A stretch of DNA of 38,212 bases from Bacteroidales bacterium (GTDB lineage Bacteria; Bacteroidota; Bacteroidia; Bacteroidales; UBA1715), in assembly GCA_024402335.1 (NCBI GenBank), contig JAKSTZ010000020.1, forward strand, positions 1 to 38,212, in the 5' to 3' direction. Each line of letters begins with the position of its first letter. Position 1 is the stretch's first letter. Shown piece after piece: positions 22,810-31,405 of the stretch. The notes below the pieces were generated by a model that had not been told where the DNA came from, searched no databases, and was given only the letters and a program-made list of their open reading frames with translations. Position numbers and translations under genes: made by a program.

Positions 22810-25110
22810 ATGAAAAAGAAAATACTGATATGTATTGTTTGTAGTGTCTGCTCTTTAATGTCGTATGCTCAATCGAAAAATTTGAAATTGGCAGACGAAG
22901 CATTTGACAATAAGACGTATTCTACTGCTCGTAAGTATTACGAAGCTGTATTGGATGAATGTAAGGTGAGTGGTGATAATACAACTGCTGGTTATGCTAA
23001 TTTTAGGATAGCCGATTGCTATTATAAAGCTAATAATTATGAACGTGCTATTCCGTTTTATAAGAATGCATTAGCATTAAATTATACTGATACAACCAAG
23101 ACATTGTATCGTAATTATGCTGATATGTTGATGATGATTGGCGATTACAGAACAGCGAAAGAAATGTACAATATTCACATGTCTAAATTTGGAATAGATG
23201 AGATTACGTATGCTCATTTGAAATCTTGTGAATTTGTTGATACCGCACAAACATTTGAAACAATGTATGATGTGACAAATGCTCAGGCAATCAATACTCG
23301 CCATGGTGATTTTGCTCCGTCTCCATATAAGGGAAAAATTGTATTTACGACATCTCGTTTCAATGTGGATAGTATAGTTTATACTTATACGGGTGATAGT
23401 TTTGAAGATTTGTTTGAAACTTTCTACAATGAAGAACAAGATACTTGGTCTCCGGTAACTCGGTTGCCTGGTGCTATAAATTCAGCTTTTAATGATGGTA
23501 CATTTACGTTTGATGCTCGTAATAATACAGCTTATTTTATGCAATGTAATGGTGCCACAGGATTGGATAAAAACTGTAACATCTTTATCTCGAAATATAA
23601 CGAACATGATGCCAAATGGAGTAAACCAAAACCATTTATGTATAACAATACACGATATAGTTCGGGGCATCCGGTTTTGACACCTGACGGATTGACTTTG
23701 TATTTTGCTTCGAATAATCCTGCTGGTTTAGGTGGAACGGATATTTGGGTTTGTCATCGTGATTCGGTAAAAACAGATTTGTGGTCTCAACCGGAAAACC
23801 TTGGTCCTACAATTAATACGAAGGATAATGAAATGTTTCCGTATGTAAACGATAATAATGGTTTGTATTACTCATCAAATGGACTTTTAGGTTATGGTGG
23901 ATTGGATATCTATTATGCGCCAAAACAAGGTAATACGTTTGGAAAACCAATCAATTTACGTCCTCCGTTTAACTCAAGTGCCGATGATTTCGGATTAATG
24001 TATTTGTCGGAAGGTAGAGGGTTGTTTACTTCGAACCGTATAGGTGGTGTAGGTAATGATGATATATACATGTTTGCGTTGAAAGATGTGAAAATTGAAG
24101 TTGTTGGTCGTGTACTTGATGCTTCTGAATCTAAGCCGGTTGCAAATGCCATTGTGTTGGTTAAGAACGTTACAACCGATATGGTTGATACGCTTGTGAC
24201 GGATTCTGCAGGTGTATATTATTATCCTACTATGGAACCAGACATGCAGTATAAAATATTTGTCTATAAAAATGGTTTCTTAAATCCTGATGGACGTATG
24301 ATAAATACTGCCGGCGTAAATCAATATACGTATTTGGATTCTTTGCATGGATATGATATGAACTTTTCTTTACAGAAAATAGAAAAGGGTAAAGAATATG
24401 AAATTAAGGATATTTATTATGATTTGGACAAGTATGAACTTCGACCTGTTTCTATCACAGAATTACAAGGATTGGTAGGGGTACTAAATAATAATCCGGA
24501 AATATGTATCCAAATCAATTCTCATACGGACGAACGTGCTTCGGATGCATACAATATAATTCTATCGAACAATCGTGCAAAAGCTGTAGTTGATTATCTG
24601 ACTTCGCAAGGCATAGACGGACGTAGATTGACGTGGAAAGGTTGGGGTGAAACAAATCCTGTTTTTAAAAATGCCCAAACAGAAGAACAACATCAGTCTA
24701 ATCGTCGTACGACATTCACGATTATGAATTTTGATGAATTGCAATTGGCGCAAAAAGCGGAAGAACAAAATCAAGCAATTCAAAAACTTGAAAGCAATGG
24801 AAAACAGGCTCCTCGTGAACAAGGTGTTTACTTCCGTTTGCAGATAGGTGCTTCTAAAGCAAAATGTAATAATAAGACATTTAGTAAGTTGGAAGAATCT
24901 GACTTGCAATATCCAACATATTGTTCTAAGGATTCTGATGGCCTATATAAGTATACTATAGGTTCATTTACAAAATTCCAAGATGCTACTGCAGCAAAAG
25001 ATGCTGTAGATAAATTAGGATATCATTCTTTTGTAGTAGCTTATGAAAATGGAAATAAAATTTCTATTAACGAGGCATTGAGAAAAATTCAAGATTTAGA
25101 AAGAAAATAA
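22810..25110 (+). CDS. PorE-like TPR / beta-propeller / CRD / OmpA protein with SPOR-like tail
   Basis: A 766-aa exported protein. The signal peptide (1-20, ending SYAQ) precedes TPR-like helices (LADEAFDNKTYSTARKYYE and onward). A PD40/WD40-type propeller at about 150-420 shows repeats such as VLTPDGLTLYFASN and YVNDNNGLYYSSNG. A carboxypeptidase regulatory-like domain starts at VVGRVLDASESKPV (about 435-510). The OmpA C-terminal domain at 534-640 has YYDLDKYEL, SHTDERASD and SNNRAKAVVDYL, keeping the Asp and Arg that bind peptidoglycan diaminopimelate. This order matches P. gingivalis PorE, a periplasmic T9SS component tied to peptidoglycan. The last 90 residues (YFRLQIGAS, then YKYTIGSFTKFQDATAAKD, then GYHSFVVAY) look like an added SPOR domain. 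It starts 8 bases after the PKD gene and ends 2 before porP. Confidence 0.92.
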   Translation: MKKKILICIVCSVCSLMSYAQSKNLKLADEAFDNKTYSTARKYYEAVLDECKVSGDNTTAGYANFRIADCYYKANNYERAIPFYKNALALNYTDTTKTLYRNYADMLMMIGDYRTAKEMYNIHMSKFGIDEITYAHLKSCEFVDTAQTFETMYDVTNAQAINTRHGDFAPSPYKGKIVFTTSRFNVDSIVYTYTGDSFEDLFETFYNEEQDTWSPVTRLPGAINSAFNDGTFTFDARNNTAYFMQCNGATGLDKNCNIFISKYNEHDAKWSKPKPFMYNNTRYSSGHPVLTPDGLTLYFASNNPAGLGGTDIWVCHRDSVKTDLWSQPENLGPTINTKDNEMFPYVNDNNGLYYSSNGLLGYGGLDIYYAPKQGNTFGKPINLRPPFNSSADDFGLMYLSEGRGLFTSNRIGGVGNDDIYMFALKDVKIEVVGRVLDASESKPVANAIVLVKNVTTDMVDTLVTDSAGVYYYPTMEPDMQYKIFVYKNGFLNPDGRMINTAGVNQYTYLDSLHGYDMNFSLQKIEKGKEYEIKDIYYDLDKYELRPVSITELQGLVGVLNNNPEICIQINSHTDERASDAYNIILSNNRAKAVVDYLTSQGIDGRRLTWKGWGETNPVFKNAQTEEQHQSNRRTTFTIMNFDELQLAQKAEEQNQAIQKLESNGKQAPREQGVYFRLQIGASKAKCNNKTFSKLEESDLQYPTYCSKDSDGLYKYTIGSFTKFQDATAAKDAVDKLGYHSFVVAYENGNKISINEALRKIQDLERK

Positions 25111-25112
25111 GT

Positions 25113-26033
25113 ATGAAAAATATTTTACGATATAGCATCATATTCGCTTTTATGACGGTTGCATTTTCATCGTTTGCACAAAACGATATAGATGTAAGCC
25201 ACTATATGTTTGATGAAATTAGTTATAATCCAGCTTTTACGGGTGAAGGGGAGACATTTCGTGCTTCGCTGTTGGGGCGTAAGCAATGGCTCGGATTTAA
25301 TGGCTCGCCATTGTTTGAGACATTGAGTTTGGATGGTGCAACAAAGAAATTCGGAGGTTTTGGTTTACATGTTGTAAATGACAAGCTTGGATTTGAAAAT
25401 GTAGTAACGGGAACTTTCAATTATTCGTATGGTGTAAATTTAGGTGAGTATTCTCGTTTGACTGCTGGTTTTGCTGCGGGAATTATTGATCGCTATATTG
25501 ATATATCGGAATTTGTTTACCAAAATCAAGTTCAAGTCGATCCTGAAGGATACGAAGAGGATAATATGATTATTCCTACGATAAATGTTGGTCTTAGATT
25601 ACAAGTTAGAGATTTAGCTGTTGGCGCTTCTGTTACTCATATTGCAAGTAGTTTGAAGAATGCAACTATGGAGAAATTACCACGACATATTTATGGATAT
25701 GCAAAATATTCTATTCGTTTTCGTGAAAACTTCGCTGTTGTTCCATCGTTGTTAGTGAAATATGGTAGCGCTAAAACCCAGGTAGAGGGGAATACTAATG
25801 CGTATTTTAATAATAAATTCTGGGTCGGTGCTTCGTATCGAGTTGGTGAATCCATTGTTGCTATGGGAGGTATTATCTTACGAAGACGTATATTCTTAGG
25901 TTATTCATACGATTGGAATGTTGGTAGCCATGGTCGCTATTCGTATGGTAGCCATGAAATATTTATGTCTTGGAGAATGCGTAAAGACCCTCATCAACAA
26001 GGTTTCTATCAAAGTACTCGTTTGTTTAACTAA
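25113..26033 (+). CDS. PorP/SprF-family outer-membrane protein
   Basis: A 306-aa barrel protein. The signal peptide (1-22, ending SFAQ) is followed by the family start YMFDEISYNPAFTG and RKQWLGFNGSP. The body holds alternating strands, such as GGFGLHVVNDKLG, FNYSYGVNL and RLTAGFAAGIID. It ends with SHEIFMSWRM and a short tail. PorP/SprF proteins act in type IX secretion, and individual members partner with specific type-B-CTD adhesins (SprF with SprB in Flavobacterium johnsoniae). Its place 2 bases after the PorE-like gene and in the same unit as a type-B PKD protein points to a dedicated three-part surface complex. No core translocon genes (sov/sprA, porK-N) are in the window. Confidence 0.93.
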   Translation: MKNILRYSIIFAFMTVAFSSFAQNDIDVSHYMFDEISYNPAFTGEGETFRASLLGRKQWLGFNGSPLFETLSLDGATKKFGGFGLHVVNDKLGFENVVTGTFNYSYGVNLGEYSRLTAGFAAGIIDRYIDISEFVYQNQVQVDPEGYEEDNMIIPTINVGLRLQVRDLAVGASVTHIASSLKNATMEKLPRHIYGYAKYSIRFRENFAVVPSLLVKYGSAKTQVEGNTNAYFNNKFWVGASYRVGESIVAMGGIILRRRIFLGYSYDWNVGSHGRYSYGSHEIFMSWRMRKDPHQQGFYQSTRLFN

Positions 26034-26042
26034 TTCTGTAAG

Positions 26043-26543
26043 ATGGGATATTTGTTAAAGAACGAAGATGATGTTTGCGTGGCTGACAGCAAAATTGTTC
26101 CTGGTGAAAAAGCACTTGTTGCCCAAAATCATATAGCAAAGAATACTATAATTTTTATGTTTCAGTCTGCAGCGACCGATGTACGTACTCGTACGTCTAT
26201 TCAGGTGTCGGAATGTAAACATATAGAACCGGGGGATTTTGGTGCATACGCCAATCATTCTTGCTCGCCAAATACTCAGATTGTCGCTCATTATGATGAT
26301 GAAAACAATGTCGCAGAAATAGTGATGTTGACTATTGCAGACATAGAAGCTGGAGATGAGATAACTTTTGATTATGCCACAACAGAAACGACTGTTACCG
26401 ACAATTTGCTTCGCAAACCTTGTTTGTGTGGTTCGGCTAATTGTAGAAAGTTTATTACTGGTTTTCAGGAATTATCTCAAAAAGATAAGATGCATTTGAT
26501 ATCTGAGGAGTTAACCGCAGAATATTTGCATATTACTGATTAA
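26043..26543 (+). CDS. Bacterial SET-domain protein methyltransferase
   Basis: A 166-aa cytoplasmic protein with the key SET motifs in order: ALVAQNHIAKNTIIFMF (first SET strands), NHSCSPN at 71-77 (SAM binding and pseudoknot), and GDEITFDYA at 104-112 with the catalytic-site Tyr. It closes with a post-SET cluster CLCGSANC (C127, C129, C134), which together with Cys74 of NHSC forms the usual zinc site. SET enzymes transfer methyl from S-adenosylmethionine to protein lysine. The target is unknown. It has no signal peptide. It is nested between porP (9 bases) and recR (9 bases), so it is expressed with the surface complex. Small SET proteins occur in Bacteroidota, but their substrates are largely unstudied. 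The family call is firm. Confidence 0.92.
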   Translation: MGYLLKNEDDVCVADSKIVPGEKALVAQNHIAKNTIIFMFQSAATDVRTRTSIQVSECKHIEPGDFGAYANHSCSPNTQIVAHYDDENNVAEIVMLTIADIEAGDEITFDYATTETTVTDNLLRKPCLCGSANCRKFITGFQELSQKDKMHLISEELTAEYLHITD

Positions 26544-26552
26544 TAATTCTTT

Positions 26553-27176
26553 ATGACAGAGTTACAATTACCATCTAAATATTTGGAAGTTGCAGTAAAT
26601 GAGATAAGTAAGCTTCCGGGAATAGGTAAGAAGAATGCCTTACGTTTGGCTTTACATATATTGAAACAAAATGATGAATATGCAAAAAATCTAAGTGATT
26701 CAATTTTGCGTTTAAAAACGGAGATTCATTTTTGTAAGAAATGTCATACTATTTCGGACAATGATTTGTGTGAAATTTGTGCAAATCCGAAACGTGACAA
26801 TTCGCTCGTATGTGTTGTGGAAAATGTAAAGGATGTCTTGCTAATTGAACGTACTAATCAATATAATGGTTTATATCATGTGTTGGGTGGCGTGATTTCT
26901 CCTATAGATGGCGTTTCTCCTATGGATTTGAATATTTCATCGTTAATGGAACGTATAGCCGAAGGAGAGATTTCTGAGGTGATTTTTGCATTGCCTGTAA
27001 CAACCGAAGGCGATACAACTAGTTTCTATATATTCAAGAAACTGCAAGATTATCCTCAGGTTCGCATTAGTATGCTTGCACGTGGTGTTTCTGTTGGTGA
27101 TGAATTGGAGTATACAGATGAAGCAACTCTTGCTCGTTCGCTTAAGGATAGGGTTGTATATTCTGTGAGTCTGTAG
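26553..27176 (+). CDS. recR: Recombination mediator RecR
   Basis: A 207-aa cytoplasmic protein of normal RecR length. The helix-hairpin-helix is at [14 protein letters not shown] (21-34). The C4 zinc finger has C61, C64, C73 and C76. A Toprim domain begins [15 protein letters not shown], followed by [16 protein letters not shown], and the Walker B-like C-terminal part has [26 protein letters not shown]. It loads RecA with RecF/RecO onto gapped DNA. It is the last gene of the 18683-27176 unit, 9 bases after the SET gene. recR is commonly found behind dnaX, not in a T9SS unit. Its stop is one base from the stop of the convergent kinase-like gene, with no terminator between. Confidence 0.97.
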   Translation: MTELQLPSKYLEVAVNEISKLPGIGKKNALRLALHILKQNDEYAKNLSDSILRLKTEIHFCKKCHTISDNDLCEICANPKRDNSLVCVVENVKDVLLIERTNQYNGLYHVLGGVISPIDGVSPMDLNISSLMERIAEGEISEVIFALPVTTEGDTTSFYIFKKLQDYPQVRISMLARGVSVGDELEYTDEATLARSLKDRVVYSVSL

Positions 27177-27177
27177 T

Positions 27178-27792
27178 TTATTCTATAAGATTTCTTATAC
27201 GTAAATATTGCAATATAATTTCAATTGTTTGGTCTTCGCCAATTTTTGAAACGTCTATGGATAAATCGTATGTTTTTGATTCGCCCCAAGTTTTGTTTGA
27301 GTAAAAATTATAATAATTTGCTCGTTTTTTGTCTTCGTTTCTCATTTTTTCAATTGCTTCTTCTTCGCTGATATTTAAGCGTTTGCTTATTCGTTGTGCT
27401 CGGTCAGAATCGGATGAATGTAGGAATATGCTTACGCAATTTGGGTTATCGCGTAGAATATAGTCGGAGCATCGGCCCACGATAACACAGGATTTTTCTT
27501 GCGCTAATTTTAATATAGCATCAGATTGAATTTTAAAAAGACGGTCTCCGGAAAGTATACTATCATTAAAAAAATGTCCAGTACTGATGAAATCTATAGC
27601 TTGTTCAAAGAACGTATGTGATTTTTCGTCTTTTTGTTCAAAGAATTCAGACGCAATTCCACTTTCTTTAGCTGCAAGAAGTAGTAATTCTTTGTCGTAA
27701 TATTCTATACCAAGTTTTTGTGCGAGGGCTTTACCAATAACGCGTCCTCCGCTACCAAATTGTCGTCCTATACTGATGATTAATTTTTCCAT
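27178..27792 (-). CDS. Cytidylate kinase-like family protein
   Basis: A 204-aa cytoplasmic P-loop protein of the cytidylate-kinase-like family. The glycine loop is ISIGRQFGSGGRVIG (7-20), followed by LAQKLGIEYYDKELL. The mid region has CVIVGRCSDYILRD and VSIFLHSSDSDRAQRI, and the lid is RISKRLNISEEEAIEKM with KRANYYNFYS. The Walker A lacks the usual GKS/T and has GSGGR, as in this family. It would phosphorylate a nucleotide or similar small molecule; the true substrate is not settled for this group, and it is distinct from housekeeping cmk. It is the last gene of the six-gene minus unit, 6 bases after the MATE gene. Confidence 0.88.
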   Translation of the reverse strand: MEKLIISIGRQFGSGGRVIGKALAQKLGIEYYDKELLLLAAKESGIASEFFEQKDEKSHTFFEQAIDFISTGHFFNDSILSGDRLFKIQSDAILKLAQEKSCVIVGRCSDYILRDNPNCVSIFLHSSDSDRAQRISKRLNISEEEAIEKMRNEDKKRANYYNFYSNKTWGESKTYDLSIDVSKIGEDQTIEIILQYLRIRNLIE

Positions 27793-27798
27793 TTTGTG

Positions 27799-29166
27799 TT
27801 ATTTTAAGTTTGGCTCAAAAGGTTTGTCTTGTAATGTTTTGAATTGTTTCATTTCCATTCTCAATAAGATGAATGCAGCTAATGTAGATAAAGCATCGGA
27901 AATAGGCATGCTCCACCAGACTCCGTAGGTTCCCATTATTGGCGGAAGTATAATTAATAATGGTATTAAGAATATCATTTGTCTGGTTGCTGATAAAATA
28001 ATTGCTTTTTTTGCTTTTCCTATCGATTGGAAAAAGTTTGATGTAACCATCTGGAACCCGACGATAGGGAACATGGAAACGATAATACGAAAACCAACTA
28101 TGGATTTGTCTATCAATTCTTGATCGTCTGTAAACATTCTTGTAAGATAGTATGGAATAGTTTCACCTATAACAAATGCCAGTGAAGTAACGATGGTGGC
28201 CATTACAATTGTAAATTTTAGAATTGCGCGTACACGGCTGTAGATTTGTGCTCCAAAGTTAAATCCGGCAATAGGTTGCATTCCTCGGTTTATACCCATA
28301 ACCAACATTGCAAAAAGCATAACTAATCTGTTCACGATACCATAAGCTCCGACAGCCATGTCACCGCCATATTTTAAAAGTTGGTTATTTATTAGTATCA
28401 CTATGACGCAGTTGCATACATTCATAACAAATGGTGCCATACCTATTGAAATTATGTCTTTGCATATTTTTTTGCTAAATTTCATGTATCCTTTTCTGAA
28501 TCGTATAAAACTATTTGGTGATGCAAAGTGGTAAAGCTCAACGATAAAGGCTACAGTTTGGGAAATTACTGTAGCTAATGCGGCACCGCGGATTCCCCAA
28601 TCAAATACAAATATGAAAAGTGGAGCTAAAAGTATGTTTATAATAACGGTTGAAATTGTTATGTACATTGATTTCTTAGGATAGCCAGACGAGCGTATAA
28701 CATCGTTTAAACCTAAATAGAGGTGGGTTATAGGGTTACCTAACAAAATTATATACATAAAGTCCTTTGCATACGATATAGTTTGGTCGCTTGCTCCGAA
28801 TAAATACAGTAATTCGTCTATGTAATAAATGCCAACAATTGAGAATAATACGCCAAATAATATATTCATAATGATGACATTGCCTAATACTTTTGTCGCA
28901 CTATCTATATCTTGTTGTCCCATACGGATAGATGTAAGCGTTCCGCCGCCGACACCAACCATTGCGCCAAAGGCTGCCGAAAGATTCATTATCGGCATAG
29001 TTATAGCTAAGCCGGCTATTGCTAATGCGCCAACACCTTGACCGATAAATATGCTATCTATAATGTTGTATAATGATGATGTTAGCATGGCAGCAATCGC
29101 AGGTGCTGAATATTCCAACATCAATTTCTTTACGTTCTCGGTTGCTAATGCAGTTGGTGATGCCAT
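27799..29166 (-). CDS. MATE-family multidrug/toxin efflux transporter
   Basis: A 455-aa inner-membrane protein with about 12 transmembrane helices in two halves. It begins KLMLEYSAPAIAAMLTSSLYNIIDSIFIGQGVG, typical of NorM/DinF-type MATE proteins, and has GMQPIAGFNFGAQ at the start of the second half. MATE transporters export cationic drugs or metabolites in exchange for Na+ or H+. The substrate cannot be read. The start ATG overlaps the stop of the O-acetyltransferase gene by one base (TAATG). It is part of the six-gene minus unit 27178-33034. Confidence 0.94.
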   Translation of the reverse strand: MASPTALATENVKKLMLEYSAPAIAAMLTSSLYNIIDSIFIGQGVGALAIAGLAITMPIMNLSAAFGAMVGVGGGTLTSIRMGQQDIDSATKVLGNVIIMNILFGVLFSIVGIYYIDELLYLFGASDQTISYAKDFMYIILLGNPITHLYLGLNDVIRSSGYPKKSMYITISTVIINILLAPLFIFVFDWGIRGAALATVISQTVAFIVELYHFASPNSFIRFRKGYMKFSKKICKDIISIGMAPFVMNVCNCVIVILINNQLLKYGGDMAVGAYGIVNRLVMLFAMLVMGINRGMQPIAGFNFGAQIYSRVRAILKFTIVMATIVTSLAFVIGETIPYYLTRMFTDDQELIDKSIVGFRIIVSMFPIVGFQMVTSNFFQSIGKAKKAIILSATRQMIFLIPLLIILPPIMGTYGVWWSMPISDALSTLAAFILLRMEMKQFKTLQDKPFEPNLK

Positions 29167-29717
29167 TATTGTAGTCTTTTTATTATTTTACATGGATTTC
29201 CTGCTGCAATACAATCGCTTGGAATATCCTTAGTTACAACACTTCCGGCACCAATAATAGATCGTGCACCAATTGTTACGCCTGGAAGTATTGTTGCATT
29301 TCCACCTATCCAAACATCATCTTCTATAGTGACAGGAAAACTTGTCTCAATAGGTTTCCTGCGTTCTATGTGGTCGAAAGGGTGTTGTGGCGTGTATATT
29401 TGTACACATGGACCAATTTTTACATTGTTTCCCAATGTGATTTTTCCGCCATCAAGAAATGTACAGTTATAATTTATAAATACATTTTCTCCGAAAATAA
29501 TACCATGGCCGTGGTCGCAGTGGAAAGGTGGACAAATTGTTGTGCTCTCAGGGGCATTCGGAAGTAGTTCATGTAGAGTCTCTTTGTACATTGGAGAGTC
29601 TAATGTGAGTAAGTTAAATTTCGATGCTGTTTTTTGTGCGTGCGTAATACTGTTATCTATTTCAGCGTCGCTATAGTTATATAGTTGCTGATTACGCATT
29701 TTTTCAAACTCTGTCAT
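29166..29717 (-). CDS. Sugar O-acetyltransferase, maltose/galactoside type (hexapeptide)
   Basis: A 183-aa cytoplasmic protein of the maltose/galactoside O-acetyltransferase family. The N-terminal helical part is MTEFEKMRNQQLYNYSDAEI. The left-handed beta-helix starts at FHCDHGHGIIFGENVFINYNC, with hexapeptide turns ITLGNNVKIGP and ATILPGVTIGARSIIGAGSVVTKDI. The catalytic His is in YTPQHPFD. It ends AAGNPCKIIKRL, as the family does. It acetylates a sugar hydroxyl from acetyl-CoA as a trimer. The start is 4 bases after the GNAT stop, and the stop overlaps the MATE start. Confidence 0.93.
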   Translation of the reverse strand: MTEFEKMRNQQLYNYSDAEIDNSITHAQKTASKFNLLTLDSPMYKETLHELLPNAPESTTICPPFHCDHGHGIIFGENVFINYNCTFLDGGKITLGNNVKIGPCVQIYTPQHPFDHIERRKPIETSFPVTIEDDVWIGGNATILPGVTIGARSIIGAGSVVTKDIPSDCIAAGNPCKIIKRLQ

Positions 29718-29721
29718 TGCC

Positions 29722-30534
29722 TTATTCCATTAAAAGATTGGCAAAAATAGGAGTTTTTATGTGTATTTGTTCGTTTAATAGACAAATCATGCCATGTATA
29801 GATTTCCCGTTGTCGTTTTGGGTTAAAATAGTAGCATTCTTTTTGTCATACAAATTGCAATATGCATATATGAATGATTCGTGGTATTTTTTGTCTGCAA
29901 ATATCTCAAGTTGGTTTTCGTTAGCTGTTGCAAAGGCTGCTATTTCTTTGTTTTCATCAATGGTAAGTATGGTTCCGTTGGAAATGTAGATTTCGTCCAT
30001 ACAGTCGTAAAAATCTTGTTCTGTGTGATTTATGCAGTTGTTTTTTATTGAATTGCTTTTGTATATATTGTACAAACTTTCTTTAGTATTAAAACATTCA
30101 CTATTGTTGCAGACTTGATAGTGAGGATTTGTTGTTGGTTTTTTGATTTGTTCTATATAATTGGTTAACAAAGGTTTAAAACCAAATTTAGAGTAAAAAT
30201 CATATAGCCATTGTTCTTGCGGAATAAGGAAAACAATATCTATTTTGCGTTTTCTTAGTTCTGTGAGTGTTTCTTGTAATAGATTACTCATGCAATGTTG
30301 ATTTCTGTATTGGGGATGTGTGCATGCTCCGGAAATGTATGCGGCAGAGTAACTTGTTCCGTTTATGGTAATGGTGTAGGGTATAGCTTGTAATACGCTA
30401 ATCATTTTTTGATTGTCATATATGGCAAACGTGTTATGATCTTCATATTTTTTTTCAAAATAGAATTGAATAAATTCATCGCTGTCGCCAAAACAGCATT
30501 TCCAAAGTTGCTCACAGTCAATACGTTTACTCAT
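29722..30534 (-). CDS. GNAT-family acetyltransferase (two-domain, Eis-like length)
   Basis: A 270-aa protein. Residues about 30-140 form a GNAT domain: FAIYDNQKMISVLQAIP, AAYISGACTHPQYRNQHCMSNLLQETL (CoA loop), then FLIPQEQWLYDFYSKFGF. The CoA loop reads RNQHCMS where the common form is RxxGxG/A, so the usual first Gly is His. This may lower or alter activity. The second half is a beta-rich domain with no clear motif. Its last 4 start-side bases overlap the DUF2156 gene (ATGA-type). The substrate is unknown. It shares a unit with a second acyl-CoA-type fold protein (DUF2156), suggesting joint modification of a cell-envelope or amine compound. Confidence 0.85.
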   Translation of the reverse strand: MSKRIDCEQLWKCCFGDSDEFIQFYFEKKYEDHNTFAIYDNQKMISVLQAIPYTITINGTSYSAAYISGACTHPQYRNQHCMSNLLQETLTELRKRKIDIVFLIPQEQWLYDFYSKFGFKPLLTNYIEQIKKPTTNPHYQVCNNSECFNTKESLYNIYKSNSIKNNCINHTEQDFYDCMDEIYISNGTILTIDENKEIAAFATANENQLEIFADKKYHESFIYAYCNLYDKKNATILTQNDNGKSIHGMICLLNEQIHIKTPIFANLLME

Positions 30535-31403
30535 AATTTATGCGCAGTACTTTTTTCAATAAAAGAATGTGGTTTGTATGACAATTTTGATTTTCGCAGG
30601 CCTTCCTTGCCAAGATCTTCTTCGCGGTTGATATAGATGAATTTATCAGGCAATCTTTTGGTAAATTCTTGATTAATAATACTATATATGCCGTCAAAAG
30701 CGGAATTTGCCTTTTCGAATTGGATATCAAACGTATTGTTGGTAATAGGACAACCAATAGAAAATGCTTCGATAGTATTGTTTATTATGATTACGCCACC
30801 GATTAATTGTAGTTCTTCAAAATATGTAAGTGCTTTGGAGATTGCTTGTTCTTCTGCGTTATAAGAACTTTGTTCTTGTGTATTGTGTCGTTGTCTCCAT
30901 TCTTGTTCTAATAAAATACACTTTTGGGTAAGAGTATTGTCAAGTGGTTTATATTCATATTGATAGCAACTTTTAAATTTATTGATGTGGTTTCTTTTTT
31001 GTTGATAGTGTTTACCGGTTAGATTTGCTAGATTTTCACGTAAATATATGTAGTCGAAGAAATCTCTATGTGGGGTAATGCTGTATGCTGATTCATCACA
31101 AAATTGTTTGAGAACAGATTCTTCAGCCTGAAAAGTTGCATCGGGAAGCTGTTCTTGTATCGCTTGAAAAAGATCGTTTGTGATATTTTTCCCAATGGGG
31201 AAGGTGTAGATGTTTTTCCCTTTTATGGTGAATCTAAGCAATAAACAATCTTGGAAGATTGCAAAGTGCGTATTTTGAATTTCTTGCCAACAAAATAAGT
31301 TTCCGAAAGAAAACTCGCAATCTTGCGGAGCGTATAGAAGAGTGTATTGTTCTATTTTTTGCCTGTCTTGTAATGTTACGGGCCTAAAATCTATTGTGTC
31401 CAT
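30531..31403 (-). CDS. DUF2156 / LPG-synthase-C-like aminoacyltransferase-fold protein
   Basis: A 290-aa protein that starts MDTIDFRPVTLQDRQKIEQY and has FGNLFCWQ, HRDFFDYIY, QKRNHINKFK and the closing YINREEDLGKEGLRKSKLSYKP. These are typical of the DUF2156 family, the soluble GNAT-fold domain also found in lysyl-phosphatidylglycerol synthases. It has no membrane helices, so it is the stand-alone form. Members of the fold transfer amino acids from aminoacyl-tRNA or acyl groups from CoA; which applies here is unknown. It sits 2 bases after the LysM gene and overlaps the GNAT start by 4 bases. Confidence 0.87.
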   Translation of the reverse strand: MDTIDFRPVTLQDRQKIEQYTLLYAPQDCEFSFGNLFCWQEIQNTHFAIFQDCLLLRFTIKGKNIYTFPIGKNITNDLFQAIQEQLPDATFQAEESVLKQFCDESAYSITPHRDFFDYIYLRENLANLTGKHYQQKRNHINKFKSCYQYEYKPLDNTLTQKCILLEQEWRQRHNTQEQSSYNAEEQAISKALTYFEELQLIGGVIIINNTIEAFSIGCPITNNTFDIQFEKANSAFDGIYSIINQEFTKRLPDKFIYINREEDLGKEGLRKSKLSYKPHSFIEKSTAHKL

Positions 31404-31405
31404 AT

